Shown: positions 9,130 through 17,331, counted from the stretch's first letter. The stretch is DNA of 64,000 bases from Prevotella jejuni (GCF_900187995.1 NZ_FZNZ01000008.1:1-64000); one strand, 5' to 3'. Numbers and translations are program-made. Notes: generated by a model not told the origin, from the sequence alone.

Positions 9130-9271
9130 TGCTTGGGTGTTAGGTGTTAAGTGTTGGGTGGTGATGAATTGTAGTGTTGGGTGATAAATGATAGGTGGTG
9201 AGTGATTAGTGGTGGGTGTTTACGATCACTATTCATCAACACCTAACACCCATCACCCAACACCCACTACC
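9130..9271. repeat. GT-rich foldback between tyrA and DAHP synthase gene
   Basis: About 90 bases of variants of GGTGTTAGGTGTT, GTGTTGGGTG and GGTGATGAAT on the plus strand are followed by the complementary block (CACCTAACACCCATCACCCA, 9240-9259, and onward). The transcript between aroFQ and tyrA could therefore fold into a long imperfect hairpin. Repeat slippage could change its length between strains. Confidence 0.7.
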
Positions 9272-10336
9272 CTACTTATTCACTATCTCCAGTTGTTGAC
9301 GTACACTTTCCTCATGTATGAGTTCAAAGACTTGAGCAGCAAAGTTGGCATCCATACCACAAAGACTTGCTTGTGCACCACGCTTCTCAAGGATTTCATT
9401 GTATCGACCAGCCTGAAGAATGGTCATGTTGTGCTCCTTCTTGAAGGTTCCTATCTCTCGACAAATACGGAAACGCTTGGCAAGTAGACCCATTAAAGAG
9501 TTGTCTATCTCGTCTATCTGTGTACGAAGGAAACGCAGCTCTTCGGTGGTTGAGCTATAATCACGCACCACTAAGAGAGAAAGGATATAATCGAGTATAT
9601 CAGGGGTGACCTGCTGTGCGGCATCACTCCATGCCTTCTCCGGACTACAATGACTCTCAACAATCAGACCATCAAACCCTAAGTCCATCGCCTGTTGGCA
9701 AAGAGGCGCAATCAAGTCACGCCGTCCTCCAATATGACTTGGGTCACAGATAATTGGCAAACCAGGTATTCTTCGACGCAACTCAATAGGAATCTGCCAC
9801 ATAGGAGCATTTCTATAGATTTTCTTTTCATAACTTGAGAAACCTCGATGGATAACACCCAGTCGCTTCAAGCCCGCTTGATTAAGACGAAGAAGTGCCC
9901 CTATCCACAGCTCAAGGTCTGGGTTTACTGGGTTCTTAACCAATACTGGGATGTCTACTCCTTGTAAGGCATCAGCCAAAGCCTGCACTGCAAAAGGATT
10001 AGCAGACGTTCTTGCACCTATCCACAAGATGTCCATATCATACTTCAAGGCAGCCTCAACATGCTCAGGTGTAGCTACTTCGGTAGCAATCAGCATTCCT
10101 GTCTCTTCTTTCACTTGCTTCATCCATGGTAAGGCCATCTCACCATTACCCTCAAAACCACCCGGTTTCGTCCGTGGTTTCCATATACCTGCACGGAAGA
10201 TATGGCATCCCTTGGCTGCAAGATTGCGTGCTGTAGACATCACCTGTTCTTCTGTTTCAGCCGAACAAGGACCAGCAATAACTATAGGGCGTTCCTTATC
10301 GCTCGGTAGTCGTAAAGGTTCTAACTCTAACTCCAT
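9272..10336 (-). CDS. Bifunctional DAHP synthase / chorismate mutase
   Basis: The N-terminal 260 residues are a KDO8P-type (type I beta) 3-deoxy-7-phosphoheptulonate synthase. They show IAGPCSAET at 20-28, GIWKPRTKPGGFEGNG, the conserved lysine motif VLVKNPVNPD, CDPSHIGG with metal-binding residues, and a late ESHCSPE. Residues about 265-350 are an AroQ-type chorismate mutase (LRTQIDEIDNSLMGLLAKRF...IGTFKKEH). One chain thus runs the first shikimate step and the branch-point step to prephenate, a fusion in which the mutase domain can act as an allosteric sensor. It is the third gene of the operon, after pheA and the aminotransferase. Confidence 0.93.
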   Translation of the reverse strand: MELELEPLRLPSDKERPIVIAGPCSAETEEQVMSTARNLAAKGCHIFRAGIWKPRTKPGGFEGNGEMALPWMKQVKEETGMLIATEVATPEHVEAALKYDMDILWIGARTSANPFAVQALADALQGVDIPVLVKNPVNPDLELWIGALLRLNQAGLKRLGVIHRGFSSYEKKIYRNAPMWQIPIELRRRIPGLPIICDPSHIGGRRDLIAPLCQQAMDLGFDGLIVESHCSPEKAWSDAAQQVTPDILDYILSLLVVRDYSSTTEELRFLRTQIDEIDNSLMGLLAKRFRICREIGTFKKEHNMTILQAGRYNEILEKRGAQASLCGMDANFAAQVFELIHEESVRQQLEIVNK

Positions 10337-10410
10337 AATTATCTATCTTTTAGTCTTTACTTTCTTAATTATTCTCCAAAGGTAATATAAATGATGCATA
10401 TAACCTTATT

Positions 10411-11580
10411 TTACCAGTCTAAAGATGCAATACGGTCGTAGGCTTCCTTCATCTGCTCGTCTTTTGCACATAGAGAGAGGCGTACATAACGTCGACCATT
10501 ACTACCAAAGATGAAACCAGGCGCTATAAACACACGTGCTTCATGTAACACACGCTCTGTCAGTTGTTCTGCATCAACATACGTCTCGGGTATCTTACCC
10601 CATAGAAACATACCGACTTGAGCCTTATCATAGGTGCAACCTAATAGTGACATTATCTCTTCTGCGATAACTCGACGGGAGCGATAAACGGCTATGTTAT
10701 AGTGCTGATGCCACTCATCTGTATTCGTGTTCATAGCTTCGGCTGCTGCTAACTGAATACCTCTGAAGGTTCCAGAGTCGATATTACTCTTCACTTTCAG
10801 TATCCATGAGATGAATGTTGGGTTGGTAACGCACATTCCAACACGCCAGCCTGGCATATTATATGACTTCGAAAGGGAGTTAAATTCAATACAGCAATCC
10901 TTTGCGCCAGGTACTTGTAACAGGCTCAACTTATCCCCTTCATTGAGAATAAACGAATAGGGGTTATCGTTAACGACAACTATACCATGTCGACGAGCGA
11001 AGTCTACTAAGCGTTGATAGGTCTCTCGACAAGCATTCCCACCTGTTGGCATATTCGGATAGTTGGTCCACATCAGCCGAACTCGACTCAGGTCCATTTG
11101 CTCTAATGCATCGAAATCAGGTTGCCAACCCTTGTCTTCCCTCAAGTCATAGGTGACCACCTCTGCTCCCAATAGTCGGGAGAGTGCTGTGTAGGTAGGA
11201 TAACCTGGATTAGGAACCAACACCTGCTCGCCAGGATTTACGAAGGCCAAGGTGACATGTAGGATTCCTTCCTTAGAGCCAATGAGGGGTTGTACCTCTG
11301 TAGCAGCATCTATCTCTACATCATACCACCGTTTATAAAAGCCAGCCATAGCCGTACGGAGTTCTGACGTACCTATTGTAGGCTGATAACCATGCTCTGA
11401 CGATAGACTGGCTACCTCACAGAGTTTATCAACAGTTTGTTTTGACGGTGGCATATCTGGGCTGCCAATGGCCAAGGAGATGATATCCTTTCCTTCAGCA
11501 TTCATCTTCGCTACCTCCTTCAGTTTGCGTGAGAAGTAGTATTCTTGCACCTCCTGCACTCTATTTGCTGGCTGTATCAT
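10411..11580 (-). CDS. PLP-dependent class I/II aminotransferase (aromatic pathway)
   Basis: Fold-type I aminotransferase of 389 residues. The Schiff-base Lys is Lys238 in SLSKSYNMPGWRVG. NYPNMPTGG (173-181) and NDNPY (Asp205) bind the cofactor, and the C-terminal RYVRLSLC supplies the carboxylate-binding Arg. The aspartate/LL-DAP aminotransferase-like class does not settle the substrate. Position between pheA and aroFQ argues for transamination of phenylpyruvate and hydroxyphenylpyruvate, the step that completes Phe and Tyr. Gaps of 68 and 74 bases to its neighbours support one operon. Confidence 0.9.
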   Translation of the reverse strand: MIQPANRVQEVQEYYFSRKLKEVAKMNAEGKDIISLAIGSPDMPPSKQTVDKLCEVASLSSEHGYQPTIGTSELRTAMAGFYKRWYDVEIDAATEVQPLIGSKEGILHVTLAFVNPGEQVLVPNPGYPTYTALSRLLGAEVVTYDLREDKGWQPDFDALEQMDLSRVRLMWTNYPNMPTGGNACRETYQRLVDFARRHGIVVVNDNPYSFILNEGDKLSLLQVPGAKDCCIEFNSLSKSYNMPGWRVGMCVTNPTFISWILKVKSNIDSGTFRGIQLAAAEAMNTNTDEWHQHYNIAVYRSRRVIAEEIMSLLGCTYDKAQVGMFLWGKIPETYVDAEQLTERVLHEARVFIAPGFIFGSNGRRYVRLSLCAKDEQMKEAYDRIASLDW

Positions 11581-11648
11581 AAGCTACTTAGTTTATATTG
11601 TGTCCTTGTGTTCCATCTACTGAGGCATTACCTCAGTACTCCTTCCCT

Positions 11649-12488
11649 CTAATTCTCCTTATACTCCCCCAATATCTTGATACTTTTCACCAAAGGAGTG
11701 ATGGCATCTATTGCCTGACGATAGCGTGTAAAGTTATCGAAGGTCAAGTCTACATAGAAGAGATACTCCCACTCGTGACCGATAACAGGCAATGACTGAA
11801 TCTTCGTAAGATTGATGTCATAGAAGGAGAGGATGGTTAACACCTTACTTAAAGAGCCTTCTTCATGTGGGAGAGAGAAGACTATACTCGACTTATCCAC
11901 CTCTGCCAAGGAGCGAAGGAGGGCGGCTTTCTGTGGATGACAAGCCACAAGGAAACGTGTGAAGTTATGTTTATTGTCTTCAATTGAGTCTTCCAAAATC
12001 TTCAGACCATAAAGTCTTGCGGCGTCAGCTGAACATATTGCAGCACAACCATGGCATTGGTTCTCTACAATATAAGCTGCTGAACCAGCGGTATCGTCAG
12101 CTTCTACTGCCTTTATATTAGGATGATTACTAAGGAAAGAACGGCATTGCATAAGGGCTACAGGGTGAGAATGTACCTCAACAATGGTTGACCAGTCATC
12201 ATCTGGCAAACAACAGATACAGTGTTGGATATGTAGACGCTGCTCACCAACGACCATTGTACCTGATTGACGCAGTAGATCGTAATTATGCAACAGGCTC
12301 CCTGCTATCGTGTTCTCTATTGCAAGCATAGCAATAGCAGCTGAATCACCCCTCACCTCAGCAAATACATCCTCAAAGGTAGCGCAGCAAGTGAGTTGTA
12401 TCTGCTCATTTGCAAAATATAGATGGGCTGCAATATCGTGAAAACTCCCATACTCTCCTTGTATAGCTATTCGTTTCATTCGCTTCAT
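11649..12488 (-). CDS. pheA: Prephenate dehydratase with ACT domain
   Basis: It converts prephenate to phenylpyruvate. The catalytic domain begins IAIQGEYGSFHDIAA and includes AIENTIAGSLLHNYDLL and the late catalytic region NFTRFLV. The C-terminal ACT domain (residues about 195-270) has SLPHEEGSLSKVL and KIQSLP where better-known enzymes have the Phe-binding GAL and ESRP motifs, so feedback control may differ. I start at ATG 12488 (279 residues) rather than TTG 12506; ATG 12479 is also possible. First gene of the Phe/Tyr operon; preceded by a leader peptide gene and a terminator-like stem, implying attenuation by aromatic amino-acid supply. Confidence 0.92.
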   Translation of the reverse strand: MKRMKRIAIQGEYGSFHDIAAHLYFANEQIQLTCCATFEDVFAEVRGDSAAIAMLAIENTIAGSLLHNYDLLRQSGTMVVGEQRLHIQHCICCLPDDDWSTIVEVHSHPVALMQCRSFLSNHPNIKAVEADDTAGSAAYIVENQCHGCAAICSADAARLYGLKILEDSIEDNKHNFTRFLVACHPQKAALLRSLAEVDKSSIVFSLPHEEGSLSKVLTILSFYDINLTKIQSLPVIGHEWEYLFYVDLTFDNFTRYRQAIDAITPLVKSIKILGEYKEN

Positions 12489-12518
12489 CTGTCTATTGGT
12501 TATCAACTAACTTGTACT

Positions 12519-12565
12519 AAAACGAAAACGATCCCACTCTATGTTGAGCAGGACCGTTTCGTTTT
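12519..12565 (-). terminator. Attenuator-type terminator stem before pheA
   Basis: On the minus strand, AAAACGAAACGGTCC pairs with GGATCGTTTTCGTTTT across a 15-base loop. There is one bulge and one G-U pair; on the plus strand the same position would be an A-C mismatch, which suggests the minus-strand RNA is the functional one. The 3' arm is U-rich. The stem ends about 30 bases before the pheA start and follows the leader peptide stop by about 37 bases. Confidence 0.65.
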
Positions 12566-12602
12566 GTATTTCTAAAAAGACTATATTCTCTTAAGTTGAA
12601 AT

Positions 12603-12680
12603 CTATACGCAACTTCCCGCTTTGCACTTTTCTGCAAAGTAAAAATAGAAGTAACGGAAAGATACATAAAGCTTCTTCAT
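12603..12680 (-). CDS. Phe/Tyr-rich leader peptide of the pheA operon
   Basis: A 25-codon frame, ATG to TAG. It reads MKKLYVS, then FRYFYFYF, then AEKCKAGSCV: four Phe and four Tyr codons in total, seven of them within the eight-residue run. It begins 28 bases after a canonical promoter and sits upstream of a terminator-like stem and pheA. This is the classical layout of ribosome-mediated transcription attenuation: with Phe- or Tyr-tRNA scarce, the ribosome stalls in the run and changes downstream folding. A perfect 7-bp hairpin (CTTTGCA/TGCAAAG, 12620-12639) starts at the last Phe codon. AAGTTG/CAACTT (12593-12598 with 12610-12615) could form an alternative pairing. A full mutually exclusive antiterminator was not worked out by hand. 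Confidence 0.75.
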   Translation of the reverse strand: MKKLYVSFRYFYFYFAEKCKAGSCV

Positions 12681-12707
12681 ATCTTCGATTTCGTTTATAT
12701 TCGCCTA

Positions 12708-12738
12708 CAAATGTATTACTTTTATTCTTTACAAGCAA
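12708..12738 (-). promoter_or_regulatory. Promoter of the pheA leader and operon
   Basis: On the minus strand, TTGC (12738-12735), 19 bp, TACATTTG (12715-12708). Transcription should start near 12703, giving a leader of about 215 bases before pheA that contains the leader peptide and hairpins. Confidence 0.8.
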
Positions 12739-12964
12739 GTATTTTGAGAAAAAATTACTTTTTCTCCATCATTATCTTACGTGTTTTGCTATTTCTTTCT
12801 TATCGTTCTCTGACAAAAAACACGCTCAGACTCATATCTATTTACATCTATCTTAACACACTAAAACAAGCCTTTCCTATCGACTTAGGATATAACATCA
12901 CTTAAATACGTCATGCCCATCTATTAAAATAAGGAAATTCTAAGCAACATATAAACTTTTTTAC

Positions 12965-13038
12965 TATCTTTGCATAAGATAGGCTGCACTCGACAATACG
13001 AATGCAAGCATTCATTGCACTCGTTTGCACTATCTTTG
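12965..13038 (+). promoter_or_regulatory. Tandem -7 boxes before mutarotase-like gene
   Basis: Two copies of CTATCTTTGCATA, with TATCTTTG at 12965-12972 and 13031-13038, are separated by a stretch with the palindrome GAATGC-AA-GCATTC and two GCACTCG copies. The -33 boxes are poor. This may be a pair of promoters or a regulator-dependent one. Confidence 0.55.
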
Positions 13039-13058
13039 CATACATAATAGAATGACCT

Positions 13059-14009
13059 ATGAAACAGTTATATGCAATACTGACAGTGGCAATGCTTAGC
13101 GTTGCTCTCTGTTCATACGCACAAGAACAGGTTCAAATTCGACTTGTGAACAGCAATGGTATGGAGGCTGTCATCAGTAACTATGGTGCACGTCTTGTCT
13201 CTCTTACTGCTCATAACTGGAACGGTAGACTGGAGCCTGTCGTTAAGACATATACTAATAAGGAGGAGTATATGAAAGACAGAACCTTGGGAGCAACACT
13301 CCTCTCCTTTGGTAAGAATCATGAAGAGACGCTGTCTGGGAAGATATGGGAGCTTGTTAGTTCTGACAACCAATCGGTTACACTACGATATGTGACTTCA
13401 GAAGGTGAGAACGGATTAGATGGAAAGTTAAACGTTACCGTTACCTATACCCTTTCCGACCAAAACGCACTTGATATAGACTACCGAGTTGCGACGACTG
13501 CTAAGACTAACTTGGAAGTAACAAACGGTATTTGCTTTAACCTTTCAGGTGAGATGCACCGCTCCATCATCAAACAGCATCTTTGGGTTGATGCTGTTCA
13601 GATGAACACATACAATGCACAAAGACAGCTGACAGGCGTTCTTCAACGTATTAAAAATACTCCTTTCGATTTCACTAAACCAAGAGAATTTGGCGAACGC
13701 ATCAAGAGTACAAGGAATGGATACGACAATGCTTACCAGTTGCGACATCCTGATAATATGCAGAAGCCGGCTGCCATCCTCTTTGATGCACAGAGTGGAC
13801 GCGCGATGACAGTCTATTCAAGTGAACCAACCCTCAACATCAACACCTACGGAAAAGATAGTCAAGGGATTACATTACAACCGATTCACACGGGATACAA
13901 TAGCGGTATGGAGAAAGTAAGTAATGAACTACAGCCTGGGCAGGTACTCCACAGTGCCACAGTCTTCTTCTTCACGACCGACCCACCACTGATTATGCGT
14001 ACGAAATAA
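13059..14009 (+). CDS. Exported aldose 1-epimerase-like protein, divergent active site
   Basis: A signal peptide (MKQLYAILTVAMLSVALCSYA) is followed by a beta-rich galactose-mutarotase-like domain (NGMEAVISNYGARLVSL, YDNAYQL, LHSATVFFFT). At 316 residues it is shorter than typical bacterial GalM plus signal. Measured against the Lactococcus GalM set (His96, His170, Asp243, Glu304), only the Asp is clear (YDNAYQL). The LHGG and HPYFNL regions read ETLSG and GICFNLSG, and the CLETQ glutamate reads TLQPIH. It may bind sugars rather than turn them over, or use another mechanism. It is exported, so it would act on glycans or sugars in the periplasm. Confidence 0.82.
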   Translation: MKQLYAILTVAMLSVALCSYAQEQVQIRLVNSNGMEAVISNYGARLVSLTAHNWNGRLEPVVKTYTNKEEYMKDRTLGATLLSFGKNHEETLSGKIWELVSSDNQSVTLRYVTSEGENGLDGKLNVTVTYTLSDQNALDIDYRVATTAKTNLEVTNGICFNLSGEMHRSIIKQHLWVDAVQMNTYNAQRQLTGVLQRIKNTPFDFTKPREFGERIKSTRNGYDNAYQLRHPDNMQKPAAILFDAQSGRAMTVYSSEPTLNINTYGKDSQGITLQPIHTGYNSGMEKVSNELQPGQVLHSATVFFFTTDPPLIMRTK

Positions 14010-14087
14010 CACACATGTGCTAACGTCATGAGCATAGTTCAGCGTCATATCAACATCTTGAAAAAGCGCTAATTATCATTAAAAGAC

Positions 14088-14118
14088 TTGGTGATTGGCC
14101 TTCAAATATTTATATTTG
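14088..14118 (+). promoter_or_regulatory. Canonical promoter abutting a start codon
   Basis: TTGG at 14088-14091, 19 bp, TATATTTG at 14111-14118. The ATG follows at 14126, so the predicted transcript has only about 0-4 untranslated bases. Confidence 0.75.
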
Positions 14119-14125
14119 CAACCAA

Positions 14126-14995
14126 ATGAGGAAATATAGTTTCATAATAGCGGCTATTCTCTGCATGCCTTTACATGCACAGAATACTAAAGAGAATCAC
14201 AATGGGAACATTTCTACAGTGGAGCCCATCGAGTCTGCACGTCTACAAGGGCCACGTGAAGCCACTGAAGCAGAGAAGGAATATGCCAGACAAATGGCTG
14301 AAGACCGTGCACAACAGGCACAAATCGACAATAATCTACCACTTATTACAGAGAATGGACAGACCGTTACGCCAAACAACTACTATTATCCAGCTTGGGG
14401 ATATGGTGTTGGACCATGGAGATTACATAAGGGTCTGAACATAAACCTTGGCGCTTCGGCCTTTGCGAGCTTTGGACATGGTAACAATCATGGTGCAGGT
14501 TTCTCACAGGACGTATCGTTGATGTATGTGACAAACCTCTCTAAGAAAGCGACCTTGGCTGTTGGAGGATATGTAAACCATCTTACCTATCGTGGCGATA
14601 ACTATTTCGTTGGTGGAGTCAATGCTGTCTTTGGCTATCAGTTCAATGAACATTGGAGTGCATACGCATTTGTTCAAAAGGCCTTCACATCCAACAACTT
14701 CGGCCAAGCCTTTGGTTATGGAGCCTACGGTTCACCCTATTGGGCAGGCTACGGTGGCTTCGGCTATTCTCCTTTCGGTTATGGTTATGCATCAATGGGA
14801 TACGGATACGGACCGATGGGATGGGCTTACGGCACTGGAGTAAGTCGTTACATGGACAGAATTGGTGGTGGTGTGACTTATCAATGGGGCTCTAATAATC
14901 AGAATTCAGTTTCTGTTAGCGTAGAGTTCGACCGTCTCCCAACACAAAATAATGGTTTCTATAATACCAGTCGATATGATTATCCTGTGAGATAA
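14126..14995 (+). CDS. Exported Gly/Tyr-rich hypothetical protein
   Basis: I do not recognise a named family. A signal peptide (MRKYSFIIAAILCMPLHAQ) is followed by a charged helical segment rich in Glu, Ala and Gln (residues about 40-72). A beta-rich region follows with alternating hydrophobic strands (LNINLGASAFASFGHG, KATLAVGGYVNHL, NAVFGYQFNEHWSAYAFVQKAF). Next comes a tract of about 50 residues made mostly of Gly, Tyr, Ala and Pro (GYGYASMGYGYGPMGWAYG), and then two more strands. The strand pattern suggests a small outer-membrane beta barrel with a long Gly/Tyr loop. It is monocistronic, from a near-leaderless promoter, ending at a strong bidirectional terminator. Confidence 0.75.
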   Translation: MRKYSFIIAAILCMPLHAQNTKENHNGNISTVEPIESARLQGPREATEAEKEYARQMAEDRAQQAQIDNNLPLITENGQTVTPNNYYYPAWGYGVGPWRLHKGLNINLGASAFASFGHGNNHGAGFSQDVSLMYVTNLSKKATLAVGGYVNHLTYRGDNYFVGGVNAVFGYQFNEHWSAYAFVQKAFTSNNFGQAFGYGAYGSPYWAGYGGFGYSPFGYGYASMGYGYGPMGWAYGTGVSRYMDRIGGGVTYQWGSNNQNSVSVSVEFDRLPTQNNGFYNTSRYDYPVR

Positions 14996-15021
14996 AGAGG
15001 TATTACAAATACATAGAAAAC

Positions 15022-15081
15022 AAATAGAGTTTACTATTTACTATCGTTCATTGCAGAACAAGTAATTAGTAAACTCTATTT
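15022..15081. terminator. Bidirectional terminator
   Basis: A perfect 15-bp stem (AAATAGAGTTTACTA / TAGTAAACTCTATTT) with a 30-base loop and a T run on the plus side. It separates the Gly/Tyr-rich gene from the convergent copA. Confidence 0.85.
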
Positions 15082-15101
15082 TTTATAAGCCTAAATCAGT
15101 C

Positions 15102-17021
15102 TTACTTCATCCATCTTAAGCGAAGACTATTAAGTACAACACTAACACTGGAGAATGCCATCAACGCACTTGCCCACGACGGAGTAATCTGCCAATCAAT
15201 ACCGAAAGCATACAGCAGACCGGCTGCTAATGGGATACAAACAATGTTATAGATGAAAGCCCAGAAGAGATTCTCCCAAATCATACGTACTGTATTGCGA
15301 CTCAACTGTATCGCTTCTGGGATAGCTGACAAGTCATCTCCCATGAGTGTCACCTGTGCTACATCCATAGCTACGTCCGTTCCCTTGCCAATAGCAATAC
15401 TTACGTCTGCCAAAGCCAAAGCTTGTGTATCGTTAATACCATCACCGACCATTGCAACTCGCTTCCCTGCGGCTTGTAGCTGTCTAACAAGATTTTCCTT
15501 GTCTTGTGGTAACACCTTACTATGATAGTGTTTTATACCAGCCTTTTCAGCCCAATAACGAGCCGCCTCATCCTTATCTCCACTCATCATATAGACCTCA
15601 ATCCCCTTCTTCTGTAGCTCATCCATCGCCTCACGAGCATTAGGCTTTAATGTTTCACGCTCTTCAAAAGGAAGGTTATCAGCTTTTGTAAAATCGATAT
15701 TCTTATTAGGTATGGTCAGTGTACCAGTCTTATCGGTTACCAACACATCTACCTTACGCAGACTCTCTAAGGCTGCAGCGTCCTTAATAAGGATTTGCTT
15801 CTGAGCAGCTTTACCAATACCAACCATAAGCGCAGTAGGTGTTGCCAATCCCATTGCACATGGACAAGCAATGACTAAGACGGCTACAGCTGACATAATT
15901 GCCTGTGGTAAAGCACTATTCCCTCCTATCAACCACCATAAAAGGAAGGTCGCAAGAGCAATACAAGCTACCACTGGGACAAATACTAAGGCTGCCTTAT
16001 CAACGATTCGTTGGACAGGAGCCTTTGAGCCTTGTGCTTCTTGCACCATTTTAATTATGTGAGCTAAGGCGGTGTCCTCACCAACTTGACGAGCACGCAT
16101 GCGGAACTTACCTTGACTTGGTATTGTTCCTGCCAACACCTTTGAGCCTTTTTTCTTCTCTGCAGGCGTTGGTTCACCCGTTATCATACTCTCATCAACG
16201 TAGGCTGCATCAGCTGTCATAAAGCTTTCTGCCCATATTACTTCACCATCCACAGGTACCTTCTCACCAGGGCGAACCTCCAAAATATCCCCAACCTCAA
16301 TGGTTGAGAGTGGAACCTCCTCTATCTTGTCGCCATCAACGATATGTGCTGTCTTCGGGGCCATACCCATCATCTGACGAATAGAGGATGCCGTACCGTC
16401 TTTGGCTTTCTCTTCTAACAATCTACCAGTCAACACGAAGGTTATAATCATTACTGAAGCATCAAAGTAGGTGTGCCATACAACTCCCCTACTTGCCCAT
16501 ACAGCGTCTCCCCAAAACGTATTAAAAGTACTGAAGAGGAAGGCTATTCCCGTAGACAAAGCTACCAATGTATCCATGTTTGCACTGCCATGACGCAACT
16601 GTCTAAACGAAGATACATAGAACTGCCGACCGCAATAAAGCATGTTTGCCAAGGCTATCAATAATGCAACCTGATTGGTAATGTCACGTGAACCCAAGTC
16701 TATCCATCGCATAGACACACACATCACAGCTATTGAGAACAACCATGACAACACCGTCTTACGCTTTAAGAGTACATACTCACGCTTCTCTATCTCGTCT
16801 ACCGATGTCTCCTTATCTATCACCAAATCGTATCCGAGTGCATTGATTTCAGCCTTCATCTTCTCAAGTGAGATTACCTGAGGATTGAAATCAATCAAGG
16901 CTGAACGACCAGGTAGCGAAACAGAAGCTGAATTAACCCCCTTGAGTGTATTCAACTTCTTCTCTATATTGGCTGAACATGCTGAACAAGCCATACCAAT
17001 AACTGGAATTGTTTGTTTCAT
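15102..17021 (-). CDS. copA: Copper-type P1B ATPase with missing nucleotide-binding domain
   Basis: Inner-membrane heavy-metal pump, most likely Cu+ export. An N-terminal HMA domain (GMACSACSANIEKKL) is followed by membrane helices, the actuator motif TGEP, the metal-site IACPCAMGLATP, DKTGTLT with Asp430, MSGDK and GDGIND near 525. At 639 residues it is about 100 short. Only about 90 residues separate the phosphorylated Asp from GDG where about 195 are usual. The whole N-domain with its SEHP motif is absent: IPNKNIDFTKADNLPFEE runs straight into the P-domain helix. The frame is intact with no stops, so this looks like a stable variant, not decay. A CopZ-like chaperone lies just upstream in the same operon. 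Confidence 0.88.
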   Translation of the reverse strand: MKQTIPVIGMACSACSANIEKKLNTLKGVNSASVSLPGRSALIDFNPQVISLEKMKAEINALGYDLVIDKETSVDEIEKREYVLLKRKTVLSWLFSIAVMCVSMRWIDLGSRDITNQVALLIALANMLYCGRQFYVSSFRQLRHGSANMDTLVALSTGIAFLFSTFNTFWGDAVWASRGVVWHTYFDASVMIITFVLTGRLLEEKAKDGTASSIRQMMGMAPKTAHIVDGDKIEEVPLSTIEVGDILEVRPGEKVPVDGEVIWAESFMTADAAYVDESMITGEPTPAEKKKGSKVLAGTIPSQGKFRMRARQVGEDTALAHIIKMVQEAQGSKAPVQRIVDKAALVFVPVVACIALATFLLWWLIGGNSALPQAIMSAVAVLVIACPCAMGLATPTALMVGIGKAAQKQILIKDAAALESLRKVDVLVTDKTGTLTIPNKNIDFTKADNLPFEERETLKPNAREAMDELQKKGIEVYMMSGDKDEAARYWAEKAGIKHYHSKVLPQDKENLVRQLQAAGKRVAMVGDGINDTQALALADVSIAIGKGTDVAMDVAQVTLMGDDLSAIPEAIQLSRNTVRMIWENLFWAFIYNIVCIPLAAGLLYAFGIDWQITPSWASALMAFSSVSVVLNSLRLRWMK

Positions 17022-17118
17022 AATGATACTATTTTTATATTCCCCTTACCAGCGAAGGGGAAGGATTCTACAAATGAAAAGAGCATACATTGATGCTCTT
17101 TTGCGTATAAATAAGCTG

Positions 17119-17331
17119 TTACAAGCTCAGCTCATAGCGTCCGCTGTTGTCTACAGCTTCCTTTATTTCAGAAGGATTAACCTTACTTTCGTCATATTCT
17201 ACTGTGACATTAGCATCTTCAAGATTAGCTTCAGCAGACACTACACCATTAAGTGTTTTTAAGGCGTTCTCAACGTTAGCTTTACAATGTACACACTTCA
17301 TACCGCTTACTGCATAAACATTCTTTTTCAT
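17119..17331 (-). CDS. HMA-domain copper chaperone (CopZ-like)
   Basis: A 70-residue soluble ferredoxin-like metal-binding domain that should hand Cu+ to the CopA N-terminus. GMKCVHCKANVE gives the CxxC pair at residues 13-16. Met11 before it is typical of copper binders, and Tyr66 near the end lies close to the usual Tyr/Phe position. It lies 97 bases upstream of copA with a promoter 60 bases before its ATG, so chaperone and pump are probably co-transcribed. Confidence 0.92.
   Translation of the reverse strand: MKKNVYAVSGMKCVHCKANVENALKTLNGVVSAEANLEDANVTVEYDESKVNPSEIKEAVDNSGRYELSL

Noticed and set aside
12517-12738. A 73-codon minus-strand open frame overlapping the pheA leader region
   Set aside because: It would start upstream of the promoter's -7 box and runs through the terminator-like stem. 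The short Phe/Tyr-rich frame in another register fits the promoter and the downstream operon much better.
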